Positions 23,232-35,516 of a DNA stretch of 64,000 nucleotides are shown piece by piece. The stretch lies in NCBI RefSeq assembly GCF_947179165.1, contig NC_077242.1, positions 38,308,597-38,372,596 of the forward strand. Reading direction: 5' to 3'. Under the pieces are notes generated by a model. That model was not told the origin of the DNA. It saw only the letters and a program-made list of their open reading frames with translations, and ran no database searches. A program made the translations under genes and the position numbers. Numbering within the stretch: position 1 is the stretch's first letter; each line of letters opens with the position of its first letter. Origin of the DNA: Solanum dulcamara (Eukaryota; Streptophyta; Magnoliopsida; Solanales; Solanaceae).

Positions 23232-25241
23232 TGTCACGACCTGACCTAGGACCTAGTCATAATACGATGATTGAAACGAAGAAGGGCTCCAACCAAGCCT
23301 CTTGTACATATCATAAGCACATATAAGGTAAAGTAAAAGAGAAAACATCATAAAAGAGTCTAACCAATGAATAGCAAATGAAGAATGTCACATGACAACA
23401 TAGACTCAAAATATTTGTCTAACTAGATGCCTCTACTCATGAACATTGGCAGGGACTAAGACATGTCCCCAGCACACTCTCAATATGAAACATAACAAAA
23501 GGTCTTTGAAAACAATAACCAACTCGATGACTAGTCACCGATAAATGAGGATTCACCACAAACACCACTGGATAGGAAAGCTTAACTAACCACGTAGATC
23601 AATATGATCTTCAACCTCAACCCCTACATTATGAGACAATGTAGGCAAAAAGTATGTATTAGTACATTGGAATGTACTAAGTATGAGGGCATGGCATGCA
23701 ACGTAAATCATGGGATGCAATAGTCAAGTAAAAGTGTAAAACACATGATAAAATGAGATAAGTAAAGTCATGAGAAAATCATAATGACCAAAGCATTTGA
23801 AAAGCATAATTGAGATCATGAAAATACATATGGGATTATACATATGTGGGATAGGAACCATAACCGATAATAAGACCATGTGAGCTATAACATGGAATTC
23901 CAATATTACCCCTACATTGGAGGATAGGGGAATCTACTTGCCAAGGTAGATTCTACCCCGCTAGGAGGGCCATACATACGCTATATGTGGATCCACTAGC
24001 TAGGCAAAAAAGGGCAATACTATGGTGATACGTAGTTATGCGATAAGAGACTTTATATAAGGACCCCATATTTCGAGCCCCCACCTCAAGTCCATATTCG
24101 GTGTTAAGTCAAATCCTACGGAATGCATACATAGCATAGAAATCATAATAACATATATCATAGTCATGATCATATGTTTGAAATCATAGAGTTGATCATT
24201 TTTATAATATAAGTGAAATATGGGTATTTTCCTTCCACATTACAACTCATACATACATAGACATAATTCATACTTTGAAATTCATGATCATAGCTTATAC
24301 TTGAAATTAGAGTAAGACATGAATGCATGATCAATTGACTTGAAAATCATTAAATTTACTTGAAAACATGTATGATCATATACTTTCTATCAACTCATAC
24401 ATAAGTCATAAAGATAATATCATTCGAAAGTATAATTGAAAATATCATAATTAATATCATGAACCCTAGAGATCAATGTAGGAGAATTCATAAAAAAACT
24501 CTTCAATTCAATGCAATAACCATCTATTTATATTAAAATAGACTCATAATCATAATTTAAATCATAATTCATGCAATTGGAATAGAGATCATAAAATCCA
24601 TAAAGTACCACACTTTAATTTGATAAAAAACTTGAGAATTTGATTGGGCTACAGAGATGAAAGAATCCATGAATCAATACCCACAAACCTTAAGTGAGAA
24701 CACCAAATAATTTGGAAAAAATTGAGAGTTTTGATAGAGAGCTTCAGTGAATTTACTTGAAGTCTTCAATGGAGCCCTTGATAGTCTTTTGTAGAAAGAG
24801 AAATATTTGAGTAGGGAAATTGTAGAAGTATGAATAGAATTGAAGGTTTAGGTTAATTTATAGAGCTGAATTAGGTCCTAAAAACGTCTAGGTTCATTAA
24901 CTAACAATTAGGGAAAAGTCTAAAGCGCCCTTACTTAAAACTGAATTCGGATGAAAACCATCGCCCAGGTCGGCGACGCGGAGTTGTGCACCGCATCGCA
25001 CACTGAACTAGAGCAAGTCCGCACCTCACACTTTACTATTTTGTGCAGGTTCTTTAAAAAATCTATATTTTGATAAATGGATCCTAAAAATATATCGAGA
25101 CCATTTTCCTGCAGGCTTTGACCCCCTGATTGATATTTTAGACTCAGATTTGCCCAAAAAAATTAAGGATAATGCATTATGCGAGTGGCCTATTTCCAAG
25201 GCATTCTTAAGATACTTGTGAGGATTTTGAGGAATGTTACA
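23232..25241 (-). mobile_element. solo LTR inserted in element E (target duplication ACATA)
   Basis: This is 2,010 bp with clean ends: + strand TGTCACGACC at 23232 and GGAATGTTACA ending at 25241, i.e. sense TGTAACATTCC to ...GTGACA on the minus strand. It is flanked by ACATA at 23227-23231 and 25242-25246. It has no primer site or coding region inside, so this is a solo LTR left by recombination between the two LTRs of one element. A TATA-like CTCTATAAATT lies on the minus strand at 24856-24866. It is related to the LTRs of A, G and I. Confidence 0.9.
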
Positions 25242-25246
25242 ACATA

Positions 25247-25434
25247 CCTGGAAACAAATATTTGAACTAAAATAAAATAAGTCCGCGACGCGGACTTGTC
25301 GCGGACCTTACTCTGTAGGCCTCATCCAAATTCTCTTTTAATTTTCTTTTATTTTATACACTAACTTATACACTAAAACAAAATGAAATTTTAGCGAACC
25401 AAAAAAAATTTCATTATAACCTCTAAATAAAAAT
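25247..25434 (-). other. element E: spacer between the two inserted LTRs
   Basis: About 190 bases of E left between the two LTR insertions. It holds a perfect odd palindrome GTCCGCGACGCGGAC (25281-25295), repeated in part right after it, and AT-rich sequence. It has no coding content. Confidence 0.6.
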
Positions 25435-25439
25435 ATTTT

Positions 25440-28400
25440 TGTAATATCTCTCAAAATGCTCATAATTGCCTTAAGAATGCCTTGGGAATAGGCTATTCAT
25501 GTAATGCATTATCCTTAATCTTTTTGGAAAATTCAAGTTTGAAAAATCGATCAGGGGGTCCAAACCTGTAGGAAAATAGTCTCGGTGAATTTTTAGGACC
25601 CGTAGATTAAAAGATAGATTTCTCAAAGGAACTGCTTAAACTAGTAAGGTGAGCGACAAGTCCACGTCGCAGACCTGGCGAGGTTTTTTTTGGCCAAATT
25701 TAGTTTTTAGCAAGGGCACTTTAGACTTTTTCCTAATTGTTAGTTAATGAACCTAGACATTTTTAAGACCTAATTCAGCTCTATAAATTGACCTAAACAT
25801 CTAATTCTATTTATTCTTCTACAATTAACCTACTCAAATATTTCTCTCTCTACAAAAGACTCTCAAGGGATCCATTGAAGACTTCAAGTAAATTCACTCA
25901 AGCTCTCCATCAAAACTCTCAAGTTCTTCCAAATTATTTGGTGTTCTCACTTAAGGTTTGTGGGTATTGATTCATGAATTCTTTTATCCATGAAACCCAA
26001 TAAATTTCTTACGATTTTCTATCAAATTAAAGTATGGTATTTTTTGGATTCTATGATCTCTAGTCCTATTGCATGAATTATGATTCAAAGTATGATCATG
26101 AGTCTATTTTGATATAAATTGATGGTTATAGCATTAAATTGAAGAGTTTTTCTATGAATTCTCCTATTTTAATCTCTAGGGTTCATGATGTAAATTATGA
26201 GTATTTTGAATTATACTTCCAAGGGATATTATCTATATGAATTATGTATTGGATGATATAAAGTTTATGATCATGCATGTTTTCAAGTCAATTACATGAT
26301 TTTCAAAGTCAATTGATATGCAATTGAGTTCTACTATAAGTGCAACATATGAATTTCATGCAAGTTATGAATATGATCTTCAACCTCAACTCGATGATTC
26401 GTTCCCGATAAATGAGGATTCACTACAAACATCGCCGGATAGAAAAGCTTAACTAGCCACATAGACGAATATGATCTTCAACCTCAACTCCTACATTATG
26501 AGATAATATAGGCAAAAAGTATGTGTTAGTACGTTGAAATGTACTAAGTATGAGGGCGTGACATGCAATGTAAATCATGGAATGCAAAGGTCAAGTAAAG
26601 CACATAATAAGATGGGACAAGTAAAGTGATGAGAAAATCATATAGACCAAAGCATTTTAAAAGCATAACTTCAAAATCATAAAATACTTAAGAGATCATA
26701 CAAATGTGGGATAGAAACCATAATAGAAAATAAGACCATGCGAGTTATAAAATTGAATCCCATTGTCTCCCCATACAATGCAAAAAATGGGAATCTACTT
26801 GCCAAGGTATACACTATCCCGCTAGGTGAGTCATACATATGCTATATATGGATCCAATAGCTATGCCATGAAGGAAACCTATGGTGGGACGTAGTTTATG
26901 GGACATGAGGCTGCTAATAAAGCTTTTAGTAGGGCCCCCACCTCATGTCCACTCGGTGCTAAGTCAAATCCCATAGAATACATGCATAGAAATCATTATT
27001 TCATATATAATAGTCATGATCAAAGGTTTAAAATCATAGAGTAGCTCATTTTTATAACATACTCGTAATGTGAGAATTATCCTTTCATCATTACAACCAC
27101 ATAGGGCCCTAAGTCACCTTTTAGGCCTTTGGTCACCACATAGGGCCTTAAGTCACCTGAGAGTTTTGATGGAGAGCTTGAATGAATTTACTTAAAGTCT
27201 TCAATGGAGTCCTTGAGAGTCTTTTGTAGAGAGAAAAATATTTGAGTAAGTGAATTGTAGGAGAATAAATAAAATTAGAGGTTTAGGTCAATTTATAAAG
27301 TTGCATTAGGTCCTAAAAATATCTAGGTTCATTAGCTAACAATTAGGGAAAAGTCTAAAATGCCCTTATTAAAAATCTAACTTGGCCAGAAAACCCTTTC
27401 CAGGTCCGCGATATTGAAGTAAGGTGATTTAGGGCTAGAAAACCCTTGCCTGCAAGTTATGAAGTAAGGTGACTTAGGGCTCTATGTGGTGACCTAAGGC
27501 CTAAAAGGTGACTTAGGGCCCTATGTGGTGACCTAAGGCCTAACGATATAAATTATGAAAAATATGATTGTAATGATGAAAGGACAATTCTCACATTACA
27601 AGTATGTTACGAAAATGAGTTACTCTATGATTTCAAACCTATGATCATGACTATTATATATGAAATTATAATTTTTATGCTATACATGTATTCCGTGGGA
27701 TTTAATTTAGCACCAAGTGGACTTGAGATGGGGGCCCTAACACAAGCCTTAGTAGCAGCTTCATATCCTATAAACTACGTGCCACCATAGATTGCCTTCA
27801 TGTCCTAGCTATTGGATCCACATATAGCGTATGTATGACCCGCCTAGCGGGGTAGACTCTACCTTGGCAAGTAGATTCCTCTTTTTCATCATTGTATGGG
27901 GAGACAATGGAATTCCATGTTATAGCTCGCATGGTCTTATTATTGGTTATGGTTCCTATCCCATATATGTATGATTTATTCTGTATGCTATGATTTTACA
28001 TTATTCTTTTTAAATACTTTGGTCAATATGAGTTTTTCTCATTACTTTACTTACCCCATCTTATCATGTGATTTACTTGATTATTACATTTCATGATTTA
28101 CATTGCATGTCACGCCCTTACTAAAGCATACTTTTTGCCTACATTGTCTCATAATGTAGGGGTTGAGGTTGAAGATCACACTCATCTATGTGGCTAGTTA
28201 TGCTTTCCTATCTAGCGGTGTGTGTGGTGAGTCCTCATTTATTGGGGACTACTTATCGAGTTAGTTATTGTTTTCAAAGATTTTTGCTATGTTTCATATT
28301 GAGGATGAGCTAGTGACATGTCTTATCCCCCATCCATATTTATAAGTAGAAGCATCTAGTTAGACAAATATTTTGAGTTTATGTTGTCATGTGATGCTCT

Positions 28401-28550
28401 AAAATTTCTATTCATAGTTTAGACTCTCTTATGATGTTTCCGCTTTTGCTTAACCTTATGTATGCTTATGATATGTACAAGAGGCTTGGTTGGAGCCCTT
28501 GGAAGTTTTAATCGCCGTGTTACGACTAGGCCCTAGGTTGAATCATGACA
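25440..28550 (+). mobile_element. composite fold-back LTR inserted in element E (target duplication ATTTT)
   Basis: Starts TGTAATATCTC at 25440 and ends TTGAATCATGACA at 28550, so the outer parts form a + strand LTR of the same family as 23232-25241. It is flanked by ATTTT at 25435-25439 and 28551-28555. The outer blocks (25440-26371 and 27451-28550) add up to about 2.0 kb, the length of one LTR. Between them lies about 1.08 kb of the same LTR in the opposite orientation. A TATA-like CTATAAATT lies on the + strand at 25781-25789. Confidence 0.85.
26372..27450 (-). repeat. inverted LTR fragment inside the composite LTR
   Basis: This block is a minus-oriented copy of the LTR: about 26390-27157 matches the solo LTR from 23522 onward, and 27158-27415 matches 24727-24990, with the part between missing. 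With the downstream + block (27440-28262) it forms a large inverted repeat with arms of nearly 0.8 kb. The fragment is flanked by the 13-bp direct repeat TGCAAGTTATGAA (26359-26371 and 27451-27463). Short extra duplications occur at both joints: ATGATCTTCAACCTCAACT at about 26373 and 26472, and GAAGTAAGGTGA at about 27417 and 27461. Confidence 0.8.
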
Positions 28551-28555
28551 ATTTT

Positions 28556-30075
28556 ACACTACCTCAAAGGCTGCCTCCCGCAAAACACCTAATTCAAAGT
28601 TGAGACACGACTCAGTTGTAGATTCATTCATTCTCGAACTCAATTCTTTCTTTCTCACAATTGACATCTTATGCAAAATAGTGCTTAACACGCTGGCCAT
28701 TCACCATGAATGTGGTCGATTTGGAACGATTCCATATTTCCATGGCTCCATGTTCCGACATCTGGACCACCTCAAATGGTCCACTCTATTTTGATCGAAG
28801 CTTACATGGAAAAAGATGCAAACGCGAGTTAAAAAGAAAGACTTTTTAACCTAGTTCAAATATTCGAGCGACTATATGCTTGTCGTTCCATCGCTTTGTC
28901 TTTTATTTATACAACTTTGCATTCTCATAAGCATGGGGTCTGAATTCCTTCAATTCGTGGAGCTGATCCATATGCTTTCTACCTGCTAATTATGGGTCTA
29001 GGTTTAACTTTTTATGGCCCAATATGCTTGGTACTCCAGTTCTATCGGCAGGTGATATGCTTTTTCGAACACCATATGGTACGGTGAAGTGCCAATTGGT
29101 GTTTTTTATGCAGTCCGGTAGGCCCAGAGCGCTTCATCTAGTTTGATAACCCAGTCCTTTCTTCAAGCATTTACAATTTTCTGAAGGATTTTCTTCACTC
29201 TTGATACCTCCACATGTCCACTAGTTTAGGGGTGATATGCCATGGCGACCTTGTGACTGACACCAAATTTAGATCACAGATTCTTTATCGTTTCATTTAT
29301 GAAATGCTTACTCCATCACTAATGATATCCCTTAGAGTGCCAAACCCTGTGAAAATGTGTTTCTTGAGGAAGCGACTTACCACCTTAGAGTCATTGGTTG
29401 GCAATGCAATGGCCTCGACCTATTTAGAAACATAATCAACCGCCATCAGTATATAGTGATTTTTATATGGCGATGGGAAAGGACCGATAAAGTCAATTCC
29501 CCACATATCAAAGATCTCTACCTCTAGGATGTTATTCAATGGCATCTTGTGCCTCCTTGATATTGTGCCCAACCTTTGGAATTGATCACATCTCTTCACA
29601 AATCCTGCAACATCTTTAAATAAATTAAGCTAAAAGAAACCTAACTGCGATACCTTATGGGTTGTTCGTTTGCCTCCATGATGTCCACCATAAGAAGACG
29701 AATGGAAATTCTGTAGAATTTGTTAAACTTTAAATTCAGGCACACATCTCCTCATCATCTTATCAACACATTTTTAAAATAAATAAGGTTCATCTCATAC
29801 ATAGAACTTTCTTTCATGCATTATACTCTTCTTTTGTTAGAAGTTTGCTTGGGGGGAGGGGGGAAATACTCCACTCATAATGTAGTTCACAATATCTGCA
29901 TCCTATGGGAGGTCTTGTACCTCTATTGTAATAGTTGATCATCTGGAAACTCTTCTTTTATCGAATTTTGCTCACCTACATGAGATGAATCCTCTAATCT
30001 TGATAGGTGGTCTGCTATTTGATTTTTGCATTCTCTCCTATCTTTGATTTCAATATAAAAGTCTCAGAGTAGTAA
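28556..30075 (-). pseudogene. element E: integrase
   Basis: The minus strand reads HHYGGHHGGKRTTHKV (about 29690-29640) and, after the zinc region, EVEIFDMWGIDFIGPFPSPY (about 29525-29465), the start of an Athila-like integrase core with the first catalytic aspartate. VDYVSK follows near 29430, then IISDGVS near 29320 (second acidic position). Stops and frameshifts are frequent. The downstream end at 28556 is the edge of the composite LTR insertion. Confidence 0.75.
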
Positions 30076-30078
30076 GAT

Positions 30079-30300
30079 CTATCTGATTAATCTAGGTTTT
30101 GCATCCTTCTTGTTGAACAAGTACCTGAGGGCTACATGGATCACTTTTTTACCTACCAGGTAAGAGTAGAATTTATCAAATGCATAAACCAATGCCATCA
30201 TTTCCTTCTCTATGACAGTGTAGTTGGCCTGAGCAGAGTCAATAGTCTTGCTAGCATAATAGATGGAGTGAAAAAATTTCACCTACCTTTGTCCTAGAAT
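30079..30300 (-). pseudogene. element E: RNase H
   Basis: The readable block contains YYASKTIDSAQANY followed by EKEMMALVYAFDKF and the end of the domain (FNKKDAKPRLIR). The sequence Y-x-x-x-E-K-E-M-x-A-x-V-x-A-x-x-K-F is the RNase H helix of Athila and related gypsy elements, with its catalytic glutamate present. Confidence 0.75.
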
Positions 30301-30351
30301 TGCTCCAGCTACTGTTTCACTTGCATCGTATATCAGCACAAAAAGTAGTTC

Positions 30352-31493
30352 CTAGTCAAGAGCTATCAGAATAGGGGCTTCAATCAGCTTCTTCTTTAAG
30401 AATTTAATGGCTTGCAAAAATTTATCATCTAAAATAAATTTTACCTCCTTTTCTAACAAGCTGTACATGGGTCTGACAATCTTTGAAAAATCTTTGATGA
30501 ATTGCCGATAGAATCCGGCATGACCTAGAAAACTGCGGACACCTTTCACTGAAATCAGTGGTGGAAGCTTGTCAATCACTTCAATTTTAGCTTTGTATAC
30601 TTCCAACCCATCTTTTGAAATTTTGTTCCCCAACACAATACCCTCCTTTACCAGAAAATGACATTTCTCCCAGTTTAAGAAATTATTTATTTCCTCACAC
30701 CTTTCTAGTACTTTCTCTAGATTTTGCAAACAAATATCAAAAGACTCTCCAAAGACTAAAAAGTCATCCATAAAAATCTCTATAAACTCTTCCACCATAT
30801 CATGAAATATAGCAATCATGCACCTCTAAAAAAGTGGTAGGAGCATTGCAAAGACCAAATGACATATGCTTAAATACATATGTTCCATACGGGCATGTGA
30901 ACGTTGTCTTTCCTGGTCCTCCAGTGCAATGGTAATCTGGTTGTAACCCGAATACCCATCCAGGAAACAATAGTACTCTTGGCCTGCTAACCTGTCAAGC
31001 ATTTGGTCAATAAAGGGTACATGGTAGTGATCTTTCCTTGTGGCATCATTTAACTTTCTGTAGTCCATTCATATACGCCAATCAGTTACTGTTCTTGTGG
31101 AGATTAACTCATTCTTCTCATTAGTCACTACAGTCATTCCCCCTTTCTTTGGTATACACTTAATTGTGCTTACCCACTTACTATTAGAGATTGGGTATAT
31201 TATGCCTGCATCTAGCCACTTAATTATCTCTTTCTTCATCACCTCTTTCATGACAAGGTTCAACCGTCATTGTGATTGTGCACTAGCCTTATGCCTTCTT
31301 CCATGAAAATCCTATGCATGCACAAAATAGGGATGATACCCTGAAGATCATCCATTTGCAATCTAATTGCCTTCTTATGCCTTTTTAATACCTCAAGTGT
31401 TGTTTTGACCTGCATCTCAGACAAAGCAGATGAAAGAATTACAGGTAAGGTATTGTTTACTCCAAGAAAATAATACCTGAGATATGCTGGCAA
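30352..31493 (-). pseudogene. element E: reverse transcriptase
   Basis: The leader of the RT (LPVILSSALSEMQVK) lies near 31445. Next come WLDAGIIYPISNSKWVS and CIPKKGGMTVV (31220-31110), MDYRKLNDATRKDHY (31068 onward), DRLAGQEYYCFLDGYSGYNQ (about 31000-30940) and the catalytic FMDD box near 30775. The thumb FLGHAGFYRQFI lies near 30510. A lost base near 30915 and a gained base near 30833 shift the frame out and back, and stops occur, for example at 31069. Lineage signature words (YPISxSKW, KKGGMTVV) point to Athila-like elements. Confidence 0.85.
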
Positions 31494-31554
31494 TTGCTTC
31501 TACTCCAATTTAGGAGCTTCTTCCAGAGATTGCTTTGGTGAAGGACCCGATTCT

Positions 31555-32331
31555 TTATTCAAAGGTTCCACATTCTTTTTCCATGTGCTGACATTTTGGC
31601 ATATCAAGCACACTAGCTAACTCTTTAGCTTCTATGTCCTCTTCAATATCTTGACCCATCATGACTTTTTCCAAAGGATCCTTTGCTAAAATGCATTGAG
31701 CTGAGAATTTCTCATCGATGACAGTTATAGCAGAAAAATCTTCATAGACTGTAGGTAACTTTAGTAACTGATATACATCAAACACCTCCACTTTGTTATG
31801 TGCTCTCATAGTTAATCTACCTACAGCCACGTCAATAAATTCACCGCTTGTTACTAAGAATGGATGCTCCAAGATAAAAGGAACATCTGGGTTAGACTCA
31901 AAATCTAATACAATAATATCAAGAGGAAAGATGAGGGATCCCACTTAAACTTACACATCCTCAATAATACCATAAGGTCTAGCTACAGAACGATCAGCTA
32001 ATTGTAACAAAATTATGGTTAATTTAAGTTCTCCCAGACCTTATTTCTTAAGTATAGATCTAGGCATCAAGTTTATAATAGCACCTAGATAACAGAGACC
32101 TCTTGCATTACTATACTTACCAATAGTTACCTTTACCATGAAACTATCTGGATCTTTTTGTTTAGCTGTAAGATTAAGTTTGTTCAAGATTCTTGAACTA
32201 CACTCTTCAGTGAGTGTCAATGTTTCAAATTCAGCTAACTTGCTTTTGTTGGCCACAATATCTTTGAAAACCTTGGCATATTTTGGAATGCCCTGCAACA
32301 CATCAATCAAAGGTAAGTTAATTTGTACCAT
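31555..32331 (-). pseudogene. element E: protease
   Basis: An Athila-like gag-RT connector, with DVLQGIPKYAKVFKDI near 32305, AEFETLTLTEECSS, then the protease active-site loop. The loop reads CYLGAIINLMP (about 32095-32063). Family members have aspartate where this copy has tyrosine (codon at 32089-32091), so the catalytic residue is lost. The tail FPLDIIVLDFESNPDVPFIL (about 31930) belongs to the same fold. A stop at about 32040 splits it. Confidence 0.75.
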
Positions 32332-33975
32332 TTAAGCATGCCTATGAATTTTTTAAAATATTCCTCCTCTTTCTTCTTTTTAAATTGTTTTGGGAATGGG
32401 GGAGGTGCTTTCATATTTTGCTCTTGCTCCGTCTCTGGTCGGCTAGATTCACTAGCTTGAATCTCCACAGCTTTACCTTTGCCTTCACTAACTTTGCTTT
32501 GTGGCGCTAGCTCAACTAGTGCCCGTCCACTTTGTGCGCTCGCAACATTTACCTTTTTGGGGTATGGATCAATATTACCTGGAAAACCACCTTGAGGGCA
32601 AGAATTTTGAGCACTTGCTAGCTGTCCCACCCATTTCTTTAAATTTTGTGTTGTGATTTGGTATTGACGAACATCTGTAGCTAGCTTAGCTTGATTATTC
32701 ATGAGATTTTTAAGCATGTCTTCCACACTCATGTTTTTTGCATTTATTGGTTGTTGGTTACTCCAGTCTTATTGGTTATAGTGATGATCTCGTCTTTGTG
32801 GTCTATAGGGACCGTGGCCTTAATTATTGTACAGCTGCCCGCTTTCTTGTGTGTGAATTGTGTCTGCCCTTGATGTTGGATTTGCTTATTTCCACCCCAT
32901 GAGATGTTCAGATGGTTTCTCCTATTTAGGTTGTAAGTATTTCCATAGTTATGATTTCCTCCACCCTTAGGTGCATTACCCACGAAATTCACCGACTCAG
33001 CATTTGCTCCACAGTATTCTGCCAGATGTTCACTACTGCCACACACCTCGAACCACGTCTGTTGTTGCTGACCCATATTAACAGGAGCTTGCTGTTATCC
33101 TTTTGTTAAAGTGATAAAATGCGTTGTCATCATATTTTGCATTGTTATAATCTGTGCCGTCAATGTTGTCACCGCATCAACTTCCAACATGCTTGCTTGT
33201 TTTTGAACCACAGGTCTAGAGTTTCCTCCATTCCATGCAAGATTTCCATGAGATATGCAGTTAACCAATGTATAGAGTTCATCATATATTTTCTCTAGTG
33301 CCTGTCCACCTACTGCATAGTCAAGAAGAATTTTAGTGTTGGGATCCAACCCTTCTATGAAGGTCTGGACCAACACCATATTAGTTTGATGATGGTGAGG
33401 ACAACTAATGAGTAGAGATTTAAACCTGTCCCAAGATTGGAACAAATTTTCTCCAGATTTTTGTTTAAAGATTAAAATTCCAGCCCTCAACTTAGCTGTC
33501 TTCCCTGAAGGAAGAACCTAATAAGAAACTTGTGAGGTAAATCATTACATGAAGTGATAGAATTTGGTGGTTTCGACTTCAACCACCTCTTAGCTTGCCC
33601 CAACAAAGAAAAGGGAAACAATGTTAACCTCACTTAGTCAGGACATACCCTATTAGGAGTATAAGTGTTGCTAATCTCCAAGAAGTTTTGGATGTGAACT
33701 TGAGGATCTTCATGAGGCAGACTTGTAAATTACCCATTAGAGTGAAACAACTGCACCAAGTTCTATTTCAGCTCAAATCTTTCTTCAGCTGGCAGTTTCT
33801 GAATGATAGAGGTGACATTCGCTGTGAGTGGAACTGCCACATCATGTACTATCCTGGCTTCCATCCGCATAGGGACCTCTACAGGCATTTTATTATTATC
33901 ACCCAGATTTACCTATGGTATGGGATATAGAGTAGCTGCTCTCCTTCTTTGCTAATGCATAAATCTTTCAGGCTC
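32310..33975 (-). pseudogene. element E: gag
   Basis: A gag domain with NFLEISNTYTPNRV, LTLFPFSLLGQAKRWLKS (about 33630-33570) and LIRFFPSGKTAKLR, then ENLFQSWDRFKSLLISCPHH (33440-33390) and FIEGLDPNTKILLD. The nucleocapsid knuckle (about 33050-33005) reads FEVCGSSEHLAEYC: its first cysteine is phenylalanine. A proline/charged-rich tail runs to about 32310. The ATG of the gag is not certain (probably near 33970). In-frame stops occur at several places, for example near 33760 and 33730. Confidence 0.8.
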
Positions 33976-34120
33976 AGCTAGCGGCTCTACAATATTCCCA
34001 GTTCTTTCCAGTTTTCCTTTATGAGTTCTACTGCTAGAAATAATAGCTAAGATCAAGTAGTTAACATAAACATAAATAATAAAGAAATATCACAAAGAGA
34101 ACTATTGCCAAATTAAACAA

Positions 34121-34140
34121 TTTCTCTGGCAACGGTGCCA
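34121..34140 (-). promoter_or_regulatory. element E: primer-binding site
   Basis: The sense strand reads TGGCACCGTTGCCAGAG, six bases from the 5' LTR end. It is a decayed form of the TGGCGCCGTTGCCGGGG site of plant Athila/Tat-type elements, usually assigned to tRNA-Asp (recalled). The differences are consistent with loss of CG dinucleotides. Confidence 0.75.
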
Positions 34141-34146
34141 AAAACT

Positions 34147-35511
34147 TGTTGCATCTAAATGCGCATACAAGTGTACGCAGTCTCAAAAGTAATATAGTGA
34201 CCTTTTTTAATTGACGAATATCGAACCCACAGGAAAATTTAATTAGGCATTAGTTAGCTTCTTAATGAATCAAATTATTCATGCGTGTTTTGAAAGGGTT
34301 GAGTTCATTTATATCTATAAAATAATTATACCAATAACGTTATGGAAAAATGATTTAACCATATTAGAGAAATTTTATCAATTTAAAGAAGAGTCCTGGG
34401 TTGTAGCACTTATAGATTTTCAGTCTAACATCCTTTACATTGGTATTCAATGGGGTTTTCAATTACTGATTTACTGTGTTGATTTTACAATTATGATCTT
34501 TCGACCTCTAATTGCCTACTCTTGTTGACAGCTTAACTATATCCTTGAGATGGGATATGCATGAACCAAAAAATGCATTAATCATATCATCCTGTTTAGT
34601 AACCAAACATGGTGTATAGATATGTGTCATATTCATTCTATACATGAATTATTCTAGACAATTCTAGGACAAACATGCTCCTTATATTTTAGTGTTTTAT
34701 CCCCTTTTCCTCTTCCAAGTTTTGGGTGGACAACAAATTTATTCTAATGGTGATAAAACATTAAAAAAATAAAAACAAGAATATAAGAGTAATCACATAC
34801 AAAAACCCATTTTCAACCAAAGCAAACAAGATTTAAACTTTCATATTGTGGCTAGAAACCAAGAACAAGGGGATTTAGCCACTTATAATGTGTAACATAT
34901 TCACATAAATCATTAATAACATAAAAAATTGAATTCAATTGAAAGGAAAGAAGAAAATATCACCAAAAGTAGCTCTTCCTCCATCTTTATCAACCCAAAA
35001 TCCGACAATCTGATCTCCTTTTTAATAAAGTATATAAAGGTGCTATTTATAGCACCAAAATCACGGAGTTAAAGTAGGTTCACTGAAGTCCGCGATGTAA
35101 ACTTTGTTCAGTTCAATATATTTTTTCATTTCCAGTGTCGATGGAAATTTGTTCTTTCCATAACCAGGTTCGCATCGGACCTGGGGTGCACCACACTGCT
35201 GAGTTAAATAAATTTCAAGTTTTGGAATTAAATCACTGAAGCTAAGTGCGCGACTCAGACACACCTCTTTATAGTATATTTTCTTCACATTTTGTTTTCA
35301 ACTTCTCCTTTGAGCTCCACTTTCAATATGATCATTCTTTGAATGTCTATTCTTTCTCAATTAGCCCTGAAAGTGTCTAATCATGTTAGTTGGTTACAAA
35401 AACACACAAATATGCAAAAAATATGAATTAGACTCTAGGAATTTGCTCCCAACTTGACTAATGATTTATGGATTTTATGTGCTATTGGGAACATAAATGT
35501 ACCCTAGATTA
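34147..35511 (-). mobile_element. element E: 5' LTR
   Basis: About 1.36 kb, colinear with the 3' LTR at 18800-20152. Its sense end ...GATGCAACA lies at 34147 beside the primer site. Its sense start at 35511 reads TAATCTAGGG where the other LTR has TGATCTTGGG. The palindromic TATA element GCTATTTATAGC is at 35042-35053. Directly outside is the target duplication TTGGA (35512-35516). Confidence 0.85.
35042..35053 (-). promoter_or_regulatory. probable TATA element of E 5' LTR
   Basis: GCTATTTATAGC, identical to 19696-19707 in the other LTR. On the sense strand it would place a TATAAATA box upstream of the R region. Confidence 0.55.
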
Positions 35512-35516
35512 TTGGA

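Larger units (their letters stand above)
18800..35511 (-). mobile_element. Athila-like Ty3/gypsy element E
   Basis: 5' LTR 35511-34147, primer site TGGCACCGTTGCC, gag, protease, RT, RNase H and integrase down to about 28556. An env-like/plant-transposon ORF (22849-21664), a 3' non-coding zone and the 3' LTR (20152-18800) follow. Both ends carry the 5-bp target duplication TTGGA (18795-18799 and 35512-35516). Removing two LTR insertions (23232-25241 and 25440-28550, with their duplications) leaves about 11.6 kb, typical of Athila. All coding parts are broken. Sense LTR ends were probably TG...CA; at each LTR one terminal G has become A. Confidence 0.9.

Noticed and set aside
23232..28550. Large inverted repeat, considered as a foldback DNA transposon with terminal inverted repeats
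   Set aside because: Each part has LTR ends and its own 5-bp duplication (ACATA, ATTTT), and the family matches LTRs of gypsy elements; two separate LTR insertions explain it better.
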